From: Propionispora sp. 2/2-37
GTDB taxonomy: Bacteria > Bacillota > Negativicutes > Propionisporales > Propionisporaceae
Direction of reading: 5' to 3'
NCBI RefSeq assembly: GCF_001298735.1
Contig: NZ_CYSP01000003.1
Location: forward strand, 1 to 64,000
DNA: 64,000 nucleotides
The notes under the pieces are model-generated. The model saw nothing but the letters and a program-made list of their open reading frames with translations. It did not search any database and was not told where the DNA came from. A program made the translations under genes and the position numbers. This document shows, one piece after another, positions 21,499 to 30,279 of this stretch (the first letter of the stretch is position 1; every line of letters starts with the position of its first letter).

Positions 21499-23216
21499 AT
21501 GTGATATTCCGCTTCCGCCGAATTCAGTGCTTTAACAAAACGGATTTCCCGGTACCTGCCAAAAGAAAGCCATTTATTAGCTTTCGCAGCGTAACTGTTC
21601 GCCTCTTGCGTAAGCGATAATTCTTCACGATACACCGCTAAATCGGCAGCAGAGGTTATACGAATGTAGAAACCCCGGACATCAACCGTCGGTATTCCAC
21701 TGTATTCATAAGCCGCTAAGGGGATTAGATCCTGCAGTTTGGAGTTTCTTATCTTGGCAGCCAGCCCCTGTTCCCAATCAATAACATCAATATCTTTAGG
21801 ATATTCATATGTCATTCCGTTCTGGGGCAGCACATCACCAATATGAAAGGTATGGGCCTTTCCGCCTGTTTTCTCCACCCTATTTTCGGAAAGAATATAA
21901 TAATATTCATCAAAACAGCCAATAACCATTTCCAAGTTATTTTTTACAAAACGGTTAACCGTCTGCAACCCCTGCACTAAACCGGAAACAATGCCGCCAC
22001 CGCTAACATCGTAGCCATCGACAATCACAAAACGTCCGGTGACGGGGTTATTTTTAAATTCATCAAAGCAGATTTCCTTCTTGGTTTTGATAATGACTTC
22101 CGCTACATCATTGGTATTAACCTGTTCCGCATCTTCCGTGGTTAACAGGGTTGTCGCATCCACCACCTTGTTAATGGCATAAATCTCGCACTCAATCTCC
22201 TGCGTAACGAGTTTCAGCTTATACTCCTGCCGTTTTTCTAAAGGTTTCTTACCCATCCAGAATATGTTCGCCTTAAAGGTATTGGAAATAAGCGGCACAT
22301 GATCCTTGTGGACAATGATTTGACCGCGCTGATTAAAAAATTCATCTTCGACAGTAATCCCTACCGACATGCCAGCCTTTGAACTTTTTACTGTATCTTT
22401 GTCCGCCCAGTATTCAATACTTTTTATTCTTGTCATTTTATTGCCGGGGACAACCAGGATTTTATCACCAACCCGTAGTGTCCCTGATTCGATCCGTCCG
22501 GCAATAATACGGCGGTGATCGAATTTATATACATCCTGAATAGGAAAACGCAATGCTTTATCTTCCAGACCTTTTTCTTTTTCAAATAGATCCATGGCAT
22601 TTAGCAGCGGTTCGCCTTTATACCAGGGCATTTTATCCGAATGATACGTAATATTCTCGCCTAAAAAGGCCGATACCGGTATATAAGTAAGCGGATAGAC
22701 ATGTAGGTTATTTAAAAACTCATTCATTTCCCGCTTGATTTCATTGTATTTTATCTCCGAATAGCCAATTAAATCCATTTTGTTAACTAATACATACACC
22801 TTTTGTATCCCCAGCAGCGATAAGATATAGCCATGACGCTTTGACTGCTCCTGTATACCTTCATTGGCATCAATAATCAGCAGCGCAGCTTCGGCATTGG
22901 CTGCTCCGGAAATCATATTCTTTAAAAACTCCTTATGCCCGGGAGCATCAATGATAACATAATCACGCTGCTCGGTATGAAACTGCAATTGCGTGGTATC
23001 AATCGTAATACCCTGCTTCTGTTCCTCTTCAAATGCATCCAGTAAATACGCATATTCAAAGGGTTTTCCTTTCTCCTTGGATATGCGTTTCACCCGTTCC
23101 ACAGCACCTTCCGGCAAGGACTTGGTATCATACAGCAATCTGCCGATTACGGTTGACTTTCCATGATCGACATGACCAACCACAACTATTTTCAGTGTTT
23201 CTCTAACTGTTTCCAT
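21495..23216 (-). CDS. cysN: sulfate adenylyltransferase subunit 1 (GTPase)
   Basis: The regulatory GTPase subunit of ATP sulfurylase; with CysD it makes adenosine 5'-phosphosulfate. GTPase motifs are GHVDHGKST, DAPGHKEF and NKMDL, followed by EF-Tu-like beta-barrels to about residue 425. The remaining 150 residues are an extension with no P-loop, so it is not a fused CysC kinase. I prefer the ATG at 23216, which has GGGGAGGA six bases upstream; an ATG at 23235-23237 overlaps the cysD stop (TAATG) and is also possible. Confidence 0.93.
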   Translation of the reverse strand: METVRETLKIVVVGHVDHGKSTVIGRLLYDTKSLPEGAVERVKRISKEKGKPFEYAYLLDAFEEEQKQGITIDTTQLQFHTEQRDYVIIDAPGHKEFLKNMISGAANAEAALLIIDANEGIQEQSKRHGYILSLLGIQKVYVLVNKMDLIGYSEIKYNEIKREMNEFLNNLHVYPLTYIPVSAFLGENITYHSDKMPWYKGEPLLNAMDLFEKEKGLEDKALRFPIQDVYKFDHRRIIAGRIESGTLRVGDKILVVPGNKMTRIKSIEYWADKDTVKSSKAGMSVGITVEDEFFNQRGQIIVHKDHVPLISNTFKANIFWMGKKPLEKRQEYKLKLVTQEIECEIYAINKVVDATTLLTTEDAEQVNTNDVAEVIIKTKKEICFDEFKNNPVTGRFVIVDGYDVSGGGIVSGLVQGLQTVNRFVKNNLEMVIGCFDEYYYILSENRVEKTGGKAHTFHIGDVLPQNGMTYEYPKDIDVIDWEQGLAAKIRNSKLQDLIPLAAYEYSGIPTVDVRGFYIRITSAADLAVYREELSLTQEANSYAAKANKWLSFGRYREIRFVKALNSAEAEYHI

Positions 23217-23236
23217 GTTAAGTCCTCCCCGTCCCA

Positions 23237-24037
23237 TTACATATAACCGTCTTTCCTGAGTTTCTGCATTGCATAGGAATCCTCCTGGTCCTGAGCCCGT
23301 CCGGCCCGCTCACTGACTGTAGTATGTTTTAATTCTTCGATGATTTCTGCCACAGTCGTCGCATTGGAATCAATCTGGCCGGTACAGGGGGCACAGCCCA
23401 GACTGCGATAACGTTTGCCGTTTTTTGCAAAGTACAGGCTTACCAGTGGAATGTTTTCCCGTTCAATATAAGCCCATATATCGATTTCATTCCAATGCAA
23501 AATCGGATGCACCCGAATATGGTTCCCCTTGGGAAAATCGGTTTTAAACTGATCCCACAATTCCGGGGCCTGATTGGTATAATCCCACTCCGAATCTTTA
23601 TTGCGTTCGCTGAATACCCGCTCTTTAGACCGGGATCCCTCTTCATCACGGCGGATGCCCAGAATCAGTCCTTCAAACTCATATTGAGTCACCACCTGCT
23701 GCAAACCATCCGTTTTTAAAGCCTTGCAGCAAACAAGGCGGCCTTTTCCCGGTCCCATTCCGGCGCGCAGCGCTTCCTCATTGGTATGAACAATTAAATC
23801 CAGATTGTACTCTTTGGCTATTCGGTCGCGATAGGCAATCATTTCAGGAATTTTATAAGTGGTATCCACGTGGATAAACGGAAAAGGGCAATGACCAAAA
23901 AAAGCCTTTTTTGCCAGCCACAGCAGTACTGTGGAATCTTTGCCGATAGACCACAACATTCCCAGTTTACCGAATTTTTTATACGCTTCCCGCAAAATAT
24001 AAATACTCTGCGCTTCCAAGCTATCTAAATGATCCAT
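23237..24037 (-). CDS. cysD: sulfate adenylyltransferase subunit 2
   Basis: The 266-residue catalytic subunit of heterodimeric ATP sulfurylase, a PP-loop pyrophosphatase-family enzyme. The PP-loop is [19 protein letters not shown] near residue 28; [11 protein letters not shown], the [15 protein letters not shown] stretch and the C-terminal [12 protein letters not shown] are all characteristic. It lies 15 bp after the AprB-like gene and directly before cysN, clearly one operon. The product acts in the cytosol on sulfate brought in by an importer, possibly the ABC system upstream. Confidence 0.96.
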   Translation of the reverse strand: MDHLDSLEAQSIYILREAYKKFGKLGMLWSIGKDSTVLLWLAKKAFFGHCPFPFIHVDTTYKIPEMIAYRDRIAKEYNLDLIVHTNEEALRAGMGPGKGRLVCCKALKTDGLQQVVTQYEFEGLILGIRRDEEGSRSKERVFSERNKDSEWDYTNQAPELWDQFKTDFPKGNHIRVHPILHWNEIDIWAYIERENIPLVSLYFAKNGKRYRSLGCAPCTGQIDSNATTVAEIIEELKHTTVSERAGRAQDQEDSYAMQKLRKDGYM

Positions 24038-24052
24038 AACATTACTGCCTCC

Positions 24053-24367
24053 TCAATATGCATTGGCTTCATTTTTATCAACGGTTATGGTTTGTTCCCG
24101 CCCGTCCGGATGAACAATAGTCCAGTGCAGTAAATCGCCTTCCCTTTTGGTATAAAGAAAACTGCCACGCCCGCCTATATCGGCACCTAAATAAAACCGG
24201 ATGGCCTGAACAGTACATTCCTTAATGCAGGAAGTACATCCCCAACAGTCCCTGGGATACCGGATCTCGGCCTTGCCTGCCGTATCGGCATACAACAGGC
24301 TGCCGGGACAGACCATACGGCACTGTCCACAACCGACACACTTCGTTTTATCTATTCGTATGCTCAT
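24053..24367 (-). CDS. aprB: APS reductase beta subunit, ferredoxin-type
   Basis: A protein of about 104 residues with two [4Fe-4S] ferredoxin motifs: CVGCGQCRMVCPGS and CWGCTSCIKEC. It has a short C-terminal tail. It matches the iron-sulfur subunit of adenylylsulfate reductase but is shorter than the dissimilatory AprB of sulfate reducers. It overlaps the end of the AprA-like gene by 20 bp and passes electrons to that flavoprotein. The start at MSIRIDK is preferred; the frame is open for three more codons upstream. Confidence 0.85.
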   Translation of the reverse strand: MSIRIDKTKCVGCGQCRMVCPGSLLYADTAGKAEIRYPRDCWGCTSCIKECTVQAIRFYLGADIGGRGSFLYTKREGDLLHWTIVHPDGREQTITVDKNEANAY

Positions 24368-26039
24368 AAACCTCATCCTTTGTTACCAAATCACGCAGCA
24401 CTATCTCAATCTCCCCGTTCTTACAGCGTGAGTTTACATATTTTAGCCAATGTTCGTCATCCCGGTCAGGGTAATCGGCATTTTCCTGAAACGAATGCCA
24501 ACGTGTTTCCTTTCTCGCCGCTAAATGGCAGATGAGTGTCTTACATACATATAAACGGTCAATCACTTCATAAATAAACATTAACTGGTGCAAATCACCG
24601 GCCCGCAGTGTTTGGGACAACACCAGCAATTCCTCTATTTCCCTCGCTGCAATTTTGAGTTTTTCAGCATGATAAACATATCCGGCTGAAATACCGCCGG
24701 CATATTCATCCATTATTTTTTGCATAGCCTCTTCAATATCTTCCACAGAATAAACCGCAGCCGTTCCAGAAAAAAACCGGTTGACTTCTGCCAGTTTAGC
24801 AGCCGCCTCCAGCGGATTAGGCAACGGACTTTCCCTGTTTTTGATATATGTCAGTGCCGACATGGCGGCAATTTCGGCTTCCGCAAAACAACCGGTCACA
24901 TATTTTTGCGGGCAACCACCGGCAACATCACCGGCAGCATATAAACCGGCCAATGTTGTCTGCCGGGCGGTATCCACCCAATAACCGCTGGCCGTATGTC
25001 CCCCGACAATATATGGCTCTGTGCCTTCAATCTCCACATTATCTCCGGCCGGTCCCCGTCCATGCTCCAGCCAGCGCAGCGTTTGCGACGGCGCCATGTT
25101 CAGATAGGCTTTATACAGTTCGTTTTCCTGCCCGGAATCAATCCCTCTGGTTTTTAAATAACAGGGGCCACGGCCCTGTTGATTTTCCTGCACAGTGGAA
25201 TACAGACGAATTGATGTCTTGGGAATACCGTAATTTCTTTCATATTCCTGTCCAAGAGCATTTACCTGTTCTGCCCGTACTCCCTGAGCAATGGTACCGG
25301 TCGGTGCAATGGTATCTTTGCAGCGCAAGGCAATAAAACGCATTTCAAATGTAGTCATCTCGGCTCCTGCCCGAATTCCCATCGCATAACCGGCACCGGT
25401 ATTAAAAGGGGAATACCACATCTTATGCCGTGAAAATCCGGGATTGTTCGGACGATACAGGCCGGAAGCACCGCCGGTAGCGCAAATGACCGCTTTGGCC
25501 GTAATCGCATAAAAAACAGGCTCCTCAATAGAAAATCCATACGCCCCGGTAACCTTTCCGTCCTGCAGTATATAATCGGTAACATTCACCCTGTTTAATA
25601 CGCGGATTGATGGTGCTTTCTTTACCGCATCAGCCAAAACCACTTTTATATTTTCACCATTAATTTTTATATTCCGGTTGCCCCTGGCCACATAATTACC
25701 CTTCTCATCCTTGAGCAGCACCAAACCAAGCTGTTCGATTTTTTCAGTAACCGCATTTAAACGCCGGGACATAGTGTAAACAAGGTCTTCCCTGATCAAT
25801 CCCTCCGAATCCTGCCTAACATATTCCAGGTAATTCTCCGGTGTCTGTCCCTTGACGATATACGCATTTAAGGCGTTCACACCGGCTGCCAGGCAGCCGC
25901 TGCGTTTTATACTGGCCTTCTCCACAATAAGAACGTTAGCAGCCGATCGTTCGGCAATGGTCAGGGCAGCAAAACAGCCTGCCGTTCCCCCGCCAATGAC
26001 CAGAATGTCGGTATAGAGCTTTTTAATTTCGAGTTTCAT
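24348..26039 (-). CDS. aprA: APS reductase alpha subunit (flavoprotein)
   Basis: A 563-residue flavoprotein of the succinate dehydrogenase/fumarate reductase superfamily. The FAD-binding ILVIGGGTAGCFAALTIAERS is at residue 12-32, and the later VGGHTASGYWVDTARQTTLAGLYAAGDVAGGCPQKYV segment is typical of AprA. With the ferredoxin-like partner and cysDN beside it, the likely reaction is reduction of adenylylsulfate to sulfite and AMP for assimilation. It is shorter than dissimilatory AprA. No sulfite reductase is in the window. Confidence 0.85.
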   Translation of the reverse strand: MKLEIKKLYTDILVIGGGTAGCFAALTIAERSAANVLIVEKASIKRSGCLAAGVNALNAYIVKGQTPENYLEYVRQDSEGLIREDLVYTMSRRLNAVTEKIEQLGLVLLKDEKGNYVARGNRNIKINGENIKVVLADAVKKAPSIRVLNRVNVTDYILQDGKVTGAYGFSIEEPVFYAITAKAVICATGGASGLYRPNNPGFSRHKMWYSPFNTGAGYAMGIRAGAEMTTFEMRFIALRCKDTIAPTGTIAQGVRAEQVNALGQEYERNYGIPKTSIRLYSTVQENQQGRGPCYLKTRGIDSGQENELYKAYLNMAPSQTLRWLEHGRGPAGDNVEIEGTEPYIVGGHTASGYWVDTARQTTLAGLYAAGDVAGGCPQKYVTGCFAEAEIAAMSALTYIKNRESPLPNPLEAAAKLAEVNRFFSGTAAVYSVEDIEEAMQKIMDEYAGGISAGYVYHAEKLKIAAREIEELLVLSQTLRAGDLHQLMFIYEVIDRLYVCKTLICHLAARKETRWHSFQENADYPDRDDEHWLKYVNSRCKNGEIEIVLRDLVTKDEVYEHTNR

Positions 26040-26074
26040 AGGCTTCCTGCTCCTTTCTCCATCATGCCTTGCTA

Positions 26075-26869
26075 CTATGCCTTATTTAATCCCCACCGCT
26101 GACGCACATTCCTTTCTATCCGGCCAAATATCAGTTTGTCAACCGTTACTCCCAGTACAATGATAACGATCATTACCGCCATAACCTGACTGATATCCGC
26201 CAAGTCACGGCCCACCATTAATATCTGCCCAAGGCCTTTGGTAGCCGACATCATTTCCCCGGCCATCAGTGCCCTCCAGGCAAATGACCAGCCCTGTTTT
26301 AAACCGGCAATCAAGCTGGGCAGACTGGCAGGCATAGTTACATTCCAGTAAAGCTTGATTCCCCTTGCTCCCATGGTTTTAGCAGCTCTTATGTATAAAG
26401 GGCTGATATTCTTAATTCCCGACTCAATGGACATGGCCACCGCAAAAGTGGACCCCACCGCAATAACAAAAATAATAGCACTTTCATTTAATCCATACCA
26501 TAAAATGGCAAATGGCAGCCAGCAAATGCTGGGCAACGTCTGCATCCCCAATATGATAGGGCTAAGATTTTCATCCAGGTATTTGAAGCGCACCACCAGT
26601 AATCCAATAACCAAACCCAAAGCTACCGACAAAAGGTATCCGGCAAAAATACGCCTGGCACTAGCCAAAACGGCAATACTTAGGCTGTTGTCGCTGATTA
26701 AACCGAACAATGTCCTGGTAACGTCAAAAAAGGATGGAAAGACATACGGTTTCCAGATGCGCAGTATATCCACACCGACCTTATAAGCCACTTCCCAAAT
26801 CATGATCAAAATCAGATAAAATAGTATCTTTTTTAATATTCCAGTCACTGTCGAATTCAGCTTTGGCAA
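26075..26869 (-). CDS. ABC transporter permease (SsuC/TauC type)
   Basis: A 264-residue inner-membrane permease of the nitrate/sulfonate/taurine family with about six hydrophobic segments and the EAA-loop region near AAKTMGARGIKLYWNVTMPASLPSLIAGLKQGWSFAWRALMAGEM. The recorded frame starts with TTG at 26869 and overlaps the ATPase gene by 89 bp; a GTG at 26848 is an alternative and neither has a strong SD, so initiation may depend on coupling. The partner is the ATPase and lipoprotein encoded just upstream. Confidence 0.88.
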   Translation of the reverse strand: MPKLNSTVTGILKKILFYLILIMIWEVAYKVGVDILRIWKPYVFPSFFDVTRTLFGLISDNSLSIAVLASARRIFAGYLLSVALGLVIGLLVVRFKYLDENLSPIILGMQTLPSICWLPFAILWYGLNESAIIFVIAVGSTFAVAMSIESGIKNISPLYIRAAKTMGARGIKLYWNVTMPASLPSLIAGLKQGWSFAWRALMAGEMMSATKGLGQILMVGRDLADISQVMAVMIVIIVLGVTVDKLIFGRIERNVRQRWGLNKA

Positions 26870-27620
26870 CCTTTTCCACCTCTTCCTTCAATTCTTTAAG
26901 AATGTCCGCCACAAAATAAGAAACATCCCTGCTTTCCGGCTGCCGGGGCCTGGCCAGTTGTATGGCAAATTCTTTCTTAATTTTCCCCGGATTCGCCGCC
27001 ATGACAATCACCCTGTCGGCCAGAATAACCGCTTCTTCTACATTGTGGGTAACAAACAAGATGGTCTTTTTTGTTTCCCACCAAATTCGCTGCAATTCCG
27101 ATTGTAAAATAGTTTTGGTCTGGCTGTCTAAAGCGGCAAAAGGTTCATCCATAAGCAATACCTGCGAATCCAGCGTCAGTGCCCGGGCTAAGGCAACGCG
27201 CTGCTTCATCCCGCCTGACAATTCATGGACGTAACAATCCTGAAAGCGGGTTAAATGCACCATTTTTAAGTACTTTAACGCTTTTTCCCGGCGTTCTTGC
27301 CGGGAGAGGCCCGCCATCTTCATGCCAAACTCCACATTGTCAATTACTTTAAGCCAGGGAAATAAAGCAGCCTCCTGAAACATAACCGCCCGGTCCGGGC
27401 CTGCTTCACTGACTTTCCTTCCATGCAGCAGCACGTTGCCCGCAGTCGCAACTTCCAAACCCGCAATAATATTTAAGAGTGTTGATTTTCCACAACCGGA
27501 TGGCCCCAATAAACAAACAAACTCACCCTGTTTGAATTCCAGATTAATCTGATCCAACGTATGAACACTATTATTTTTGCTGACAAACCGCTTGCTGACA
27601 TTTGCAACAACCACACTCAA
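26781..27620 (-). CDS. ABC transporter ATP-binding protein (SsuB type)
   Basis: A cytosolic ATPase of about 279 residues with Walker A LGPSGCGKSTLL, signature LSGGMKQRVALARAL, Walker B LLMDEPFAALD and a switch His in VTHNVEEAV. It belongs to the nitrate/sulfonate/taurine subfamily. No ATG exists at the 5' end; TTG at 27620 fits a GAGG eight bases upstream better than the GTG at 27629, which lies inside the SD. Together with the flanking genes it energises import of a sulfur compound. Confidence 0.88.
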   Translation of the reverse strand: MSVVVANVSKRFVSKNNSVHTLDQINLEFKQGEFVCLLGPSGCGKSTLLNIIAGLEVATAGNVLLHGRKVSEAGPDRAVMFQEAALFPWLKVIDNVEFGMKMAGLSRQERREKALKYLKMVHLTRFQDCYVHELSGGMKQRVALARALTLDSQVLLMDEPFAALDSQTKTILQSELQRIWWETKKTILFVTHNVEEAVILADRVIVMAANPGKIKKEFAIQLARPRQPESRDVSYFVADILKELKEEVEKVAKAEFDSDWNIKKDTILSDFDHDLGSGL

Positions 27621-27699
27621 GCTCAACACCTCTTTTCTAACGAACCGTGGATTTGGGATACCCGAGCCCCGGCCGCACTGGATTATTCCAAATCCATTA

Positions 27700-28740
27700 T
27701 TACTGTAGTTCAGGCAGCCCTTTTTCCTTAAGCACTTTATTCAAAATGGAAAAATCAAATAAATTAGTGAGATCCTGTTCACTTTTAATAAATCCGGCGG
27801 CTGTAGACAACCTGGCAAAACCAATGACCGAATCTTTCTGCGGATCATACGTTACGGTCAGGCGTTTGAAAGAGTCTGCTAAAATATCATTTCCCAGCGG
27901 CTTATTGGTAAGTGCCTTAATCTGGGCATTCACTGTCTCCTGTGCTTTGGCCGGATTTTCATTAATATAACTGGTTAATTCAACATGTGTACGGAGGAAT
28001 TTCTCCACTAGTTCCGGATGTTCTTTGATAAACTCCGTTCTTGCGATCACCACTGCCGTAGTATATTTACCGTCCCGCCAAACCTGATTCTGATCTAAGA
28101 CCACATTGGCTTTGATTTCCCTGATCAGACGCGACCCCCAGGGTTCGGGTACCAGCGCAGCATCGATTTCACCCTGGTCCAGCAAAGTTTTGATGTCCGG
28201 ATTTTCCGCCTGCCGTATTTCCACCGTACCACCCTTGGTAGTATCCTGCAGGCCATTTTCCAATAAAATATTTCTAAGAGACAAATCCTGAGTATTGCCG
28301 AATTGCGGTACAGCGATTTTTTTACCGCTAAGCTCCTTGACATTGTTGATAACCAGATCTTTTCTGGATACTAAAATAGAACCGGCATCGGTTGCCCCGG
28401 CTATAATCTTTAGGTCTCCCTTGGATTTTACAAAACCGGTAATGGCCGGTCCAGGCCCTATGTAGCCAATGTCCACTTCACCGGCGAACAAGGCTTCTAT
28501 TTCAGACGGTCCGGCATTAAATACCTTCCATTCGATAGGATTGGCTGGACCCAAAGCTTTTTCAAAGCGCCCTTCTTCCTTGCCGACAAGCGCCTGGGAA
28601 TGTGTAATATTAGGGAAAAGCGCCACACGGACCTTTACACTCTCATTGTCTTTTCCCGTATTCGTGCCGGAACAACCGGTCATTCCAACCGCTATACCCA
28701 GCAATAACCCCGCAACCAGACCAAACTTTTTTTTCTTCAT
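27700..28740 (-). CDS. ABC substrate-binding lipoprotein (SsuA/TauA-like)
   Basis: A 346-residue periplasmic binding protein of the NitT/TauT family. The N-terminus is a lipoprotein signal, KKFGLVAGLLLGIAVGMTGC, with Cys23 as lipid anchor. Family segments such as GYIGPGPAITGFVKSKGDLKIIAG and LVPEPWGSRL are clear. It is the first gene of the sulfur operon (importer, APS reductase, CysDN), so the ligand is probably a sulfonate, sulfate or related sulfur source. Transcription appears governed by an attenuator just upstream. Confidence 0.88.
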   Translation of the reverse strand: MKKKKFGLVAGLLLGIAVGMTGCSGTNTGKDNESVKVRVALFPNITHSQALVGKEEGRFEKALGPANPIEWKVFNAGPSEIEALFAGEVDIGYIGPGPAITGFVKSKGDLKIIAGATDAGSILVSRKDLVINNVKELSGKKIAVPQFGNTQDLSLRNILLENGLQDTTKGGTVEIRQAENPDIKTLLDQGEIDAALVPEPWGSRLIREIKANVVLDQNQVWRDGKYTTAVVIARTEFIKEHPELVEKFLRTHVELTSYINENPAKAQETVNAQIKALTNKPLGNDILADSFKRLTVTYDPQKDSVIGFARLSTAAGFIKSEQDLTNLFDFSILNKVLKEKGLPELQ

Positions 28741-28796
28741 TTGTTGCCCCCCCTTAATAAATTTAGTTCAGCTCACCGGTAATCAATCGATAAACT

Positions 28797-28839
28797 AAAA
28801 AGGCTGAAAAATACTCCCATCGAGTATTTTCCAGCCTTT
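28797..28839 (-). terminator. attenuator terminator before the sulfur operon
   Basis: On the minus strand an 18-bp stem (AAAGGCTGGAAAATACTC / GAGTATTTTTCAGCCTTT, one G-U) with a GATGG loop runs into TTTTTAGTTT. It sits between the promoter and the first gene of the operon, so transcription must pass it. Confidence 0.85.
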
Positions 28840-28872
28840 GGTTATCCAATGAGCCAGCATTTAATTCGGTTT

Positions 28873-28893
28873 TCATAGAAACGAGACCCTCAT
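28873..28893 (-). CDS. candidate leader mini-ORF (MRVSFL)
   Basis: A six-codon frame ATG AGG GTC TCG TTT CTA TGA preceded by a near-ideal AAAGGAGG seven bases upstream, in the leader of the sulfur operon. Its stop overlaps a second ATG (ATGA) that opens a 37-codon frame (28763-28876) running through the terminator hairpin. The strong SD in front of such a short frame suggests ribosome-mediated control. It has no Cys or Met run that would make it a classic sulfur leader peptide. Confidence 0.4.
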   Translation of the reverse strand: MRVSFL

Positions 28894-28959
28894 TGCAGGC
28901 CTCCTTTCAACTTAGGTCAACCTACAATACCAGCTTACAGCCAGACAATGTCTGAGTAA

Positions 28960-28988
28960 ATGATAATATACTTTTTTTCTCCCGTCAA
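28960..28988 (-). promoter_or_regulatory. sigma-A type promoter of the sulfur operon
   Basis: Minus strand: TTGACG (-35), 17-bp spacer, TATCAT (-10). It would start a leader of about 155 nt ending in the attenuator terminator. Confidence 0.65.
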
Positions 28989-29024
28989 TCATTTTTTATA
29001 AGGCGAGTAAAACTCCATACGGCG

Positions 29025-29408
29025 TCAGCTTATTGTTCCGTGAAATTCGGCACTCCTTACCTCAACAATACGGTTATTGCCGTCGACCATAACCACGCGG
29101 GGAGAAAAATCTCTCACTTCTGCCTCCGTCATCAGCGCGTAAGCAATAATAATGACTGTATCACCCGGCTGTACCAGCCGGGCCGCCGCTCCATTCAAGC
29201 ATATGATTCCGGAATCTTTTGGCCCCTTGATGACATAGGTTTCCAGACGGCAGCCATTGTTGTTATTTACCACTTGTACTTTCTCATTGGGTAAAATGTT
29301 GGCAGCAGCTAGCAGTGTTTCATCAATGGTAATGCTGCCCATGTAATGCAAATTGGCCTCCGTAACGGTGGCGCAGTGAATTTTAGCTTTAAGCGATGTT
29401 AACAGCAC
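29025..29408 (-). CDS. panD: aspartate 1-decarboxylase
   Basis: A 127-residue pyruvoyl enzyme that makes beta-alanine for pantothenate. The self-cleavage site is the Gly-Ser pair in [13 protein letters not shown] (about residues 23-26), where Ser becomes the pyruvoyl group. Later segments [30 protein letters not shown] are typical. It overlaps the end of panC by 10 bp and is the last gene of the pan operon. Confidence 0.96.
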   Translation of the reverse strand: MLLTSLKAKIHCATVTEANLHYMGSITIDETLLAAANILPNEKVQVVNNNNGCRLETYVIKGPKDSGIICLNGAAARLVQPGDTVIIIAYALMTEAEVRDFSPRVVMVDGNNRIVEVRSAEFHGTIS

Positions 29409-30259
29409 GCCGGCGAATCCTCCAGAATCATATTATCTATTAACCGGGTTTTCCCTATCCTTACAGCAAGAGCCAATAATACTTGACCCCGCAACTCTTC
29501 GAGGGGCTGCAAATCAGGATACCCATACATTTCGACGTAATCAATCGAAGCCAGCCGTTCTGCCGCAATTTCCTTTTTGACCAGGTCTTTTAATCTACCG
29601 ATGCTGCGTTCGCCATTGCTTACCGCCTGTTCCGCCTTTTTCAGACTACGGAATAACACCAGGGCTGCATTACGTTCTTCGGGGCATAAATATACATTCC
29701 GGGAGCTTTGAGCCAGCCCGTCGCTTTCCCGCACAATAGGAACCATCTCGATAGCCGCATCCAGGTTCAAATCCTGAACCATGCGCCGGATCACCAGTAC
29801 TTGCTGGGCATCCTTTTGGCCAAAAAAAGCCCTGTCCGGCTGAATAATGTTAAGCAGTTTCGTAACAATCGTTGCAACTCCCTGAAAATGTCCCGGACGG
29901 GATATCCCGCATAATTTTTCGGTAATTCCCCGCACATTAATGAAAGTGGCATACCCTGGCGGATACATTTCGGCAGCCAGTGGATGAAAAAGGACATCCA
30001 CCCCGGCACTTGCTGCTTTCTCACTGTCTCCGCTCAGGTCACGAGGATAACTTTGAAAATCTTCACCCGGGCCAAATTGGGTCGGATTGACAAAAATCGT
30101 TGCCACCACAACATCACAGCTTTCCCGTGCCCGTCTCATAAGCGTTAGATGGCCTTCATGCAAGGCTCCCATCGTGGGTACCAAGCCAATCGATTTACCC
30201 TTTTCTTTGTTCATTTTTATAAAAGCTTTCATGTCTGCAATCGTTTCTATCACTCTCAT
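29399..30259 (-). CDS. panC: pantothenate synthetase
   Basis: A 286-residue enzyme joining pantoate and beta-alanine with ATP. The nucleotidyltransferase motif is [17 protein letters not shown] near residue 25-41; [27 protein letters not shown] and the SSRNVYL motif complete the site. I chose the ATG at 30259, preceded by GGAGAGG; the frame is open to 30283 across the panB stop. It is cotranscribed with panB upstream and panD downstream. Confidence 0.97.
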   Translation of the reverse strand: MRVIETIADMKAFIKMNKEKGKSIGLVPTMGALHEGHLTLMRRARESCDVVVATIFVNPTQFGPGEDFQSYPRDLSGDSEKAASAGVDVLFHPLAAEMYPPGYATFINVRGITEKLCGISRPGHFQGVATIVTKLLNIIQPDRAFFGQKDAQQVLVIRRMVQDLNLDAAIEMVPIVRESDGLAQSSRNVYLCPEERNAALVLFRSLKKAEQAVSNGERSIGRLKDLVKKEIAAERLASIDYVEMYGYPDLQPLEELRGQVLLALAVRIGKTRLIDNMILEDSPACC

Positions 30260-30279
30260 TATATCCTCTCCCTGTCGCG

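Noticed and set aside
24848-25336. Plus-strand frame of 162 codons opposite aprA
   Set aside because: It is the antisense of a strongly conserved flavoprotein gene and has no own signals.
28797-28950. SAM riboswitch before the sulfur operon
   Set aside because: The conserved SAM-I blocks are absent; the leader instead shows a mini-ORF and a terminator.
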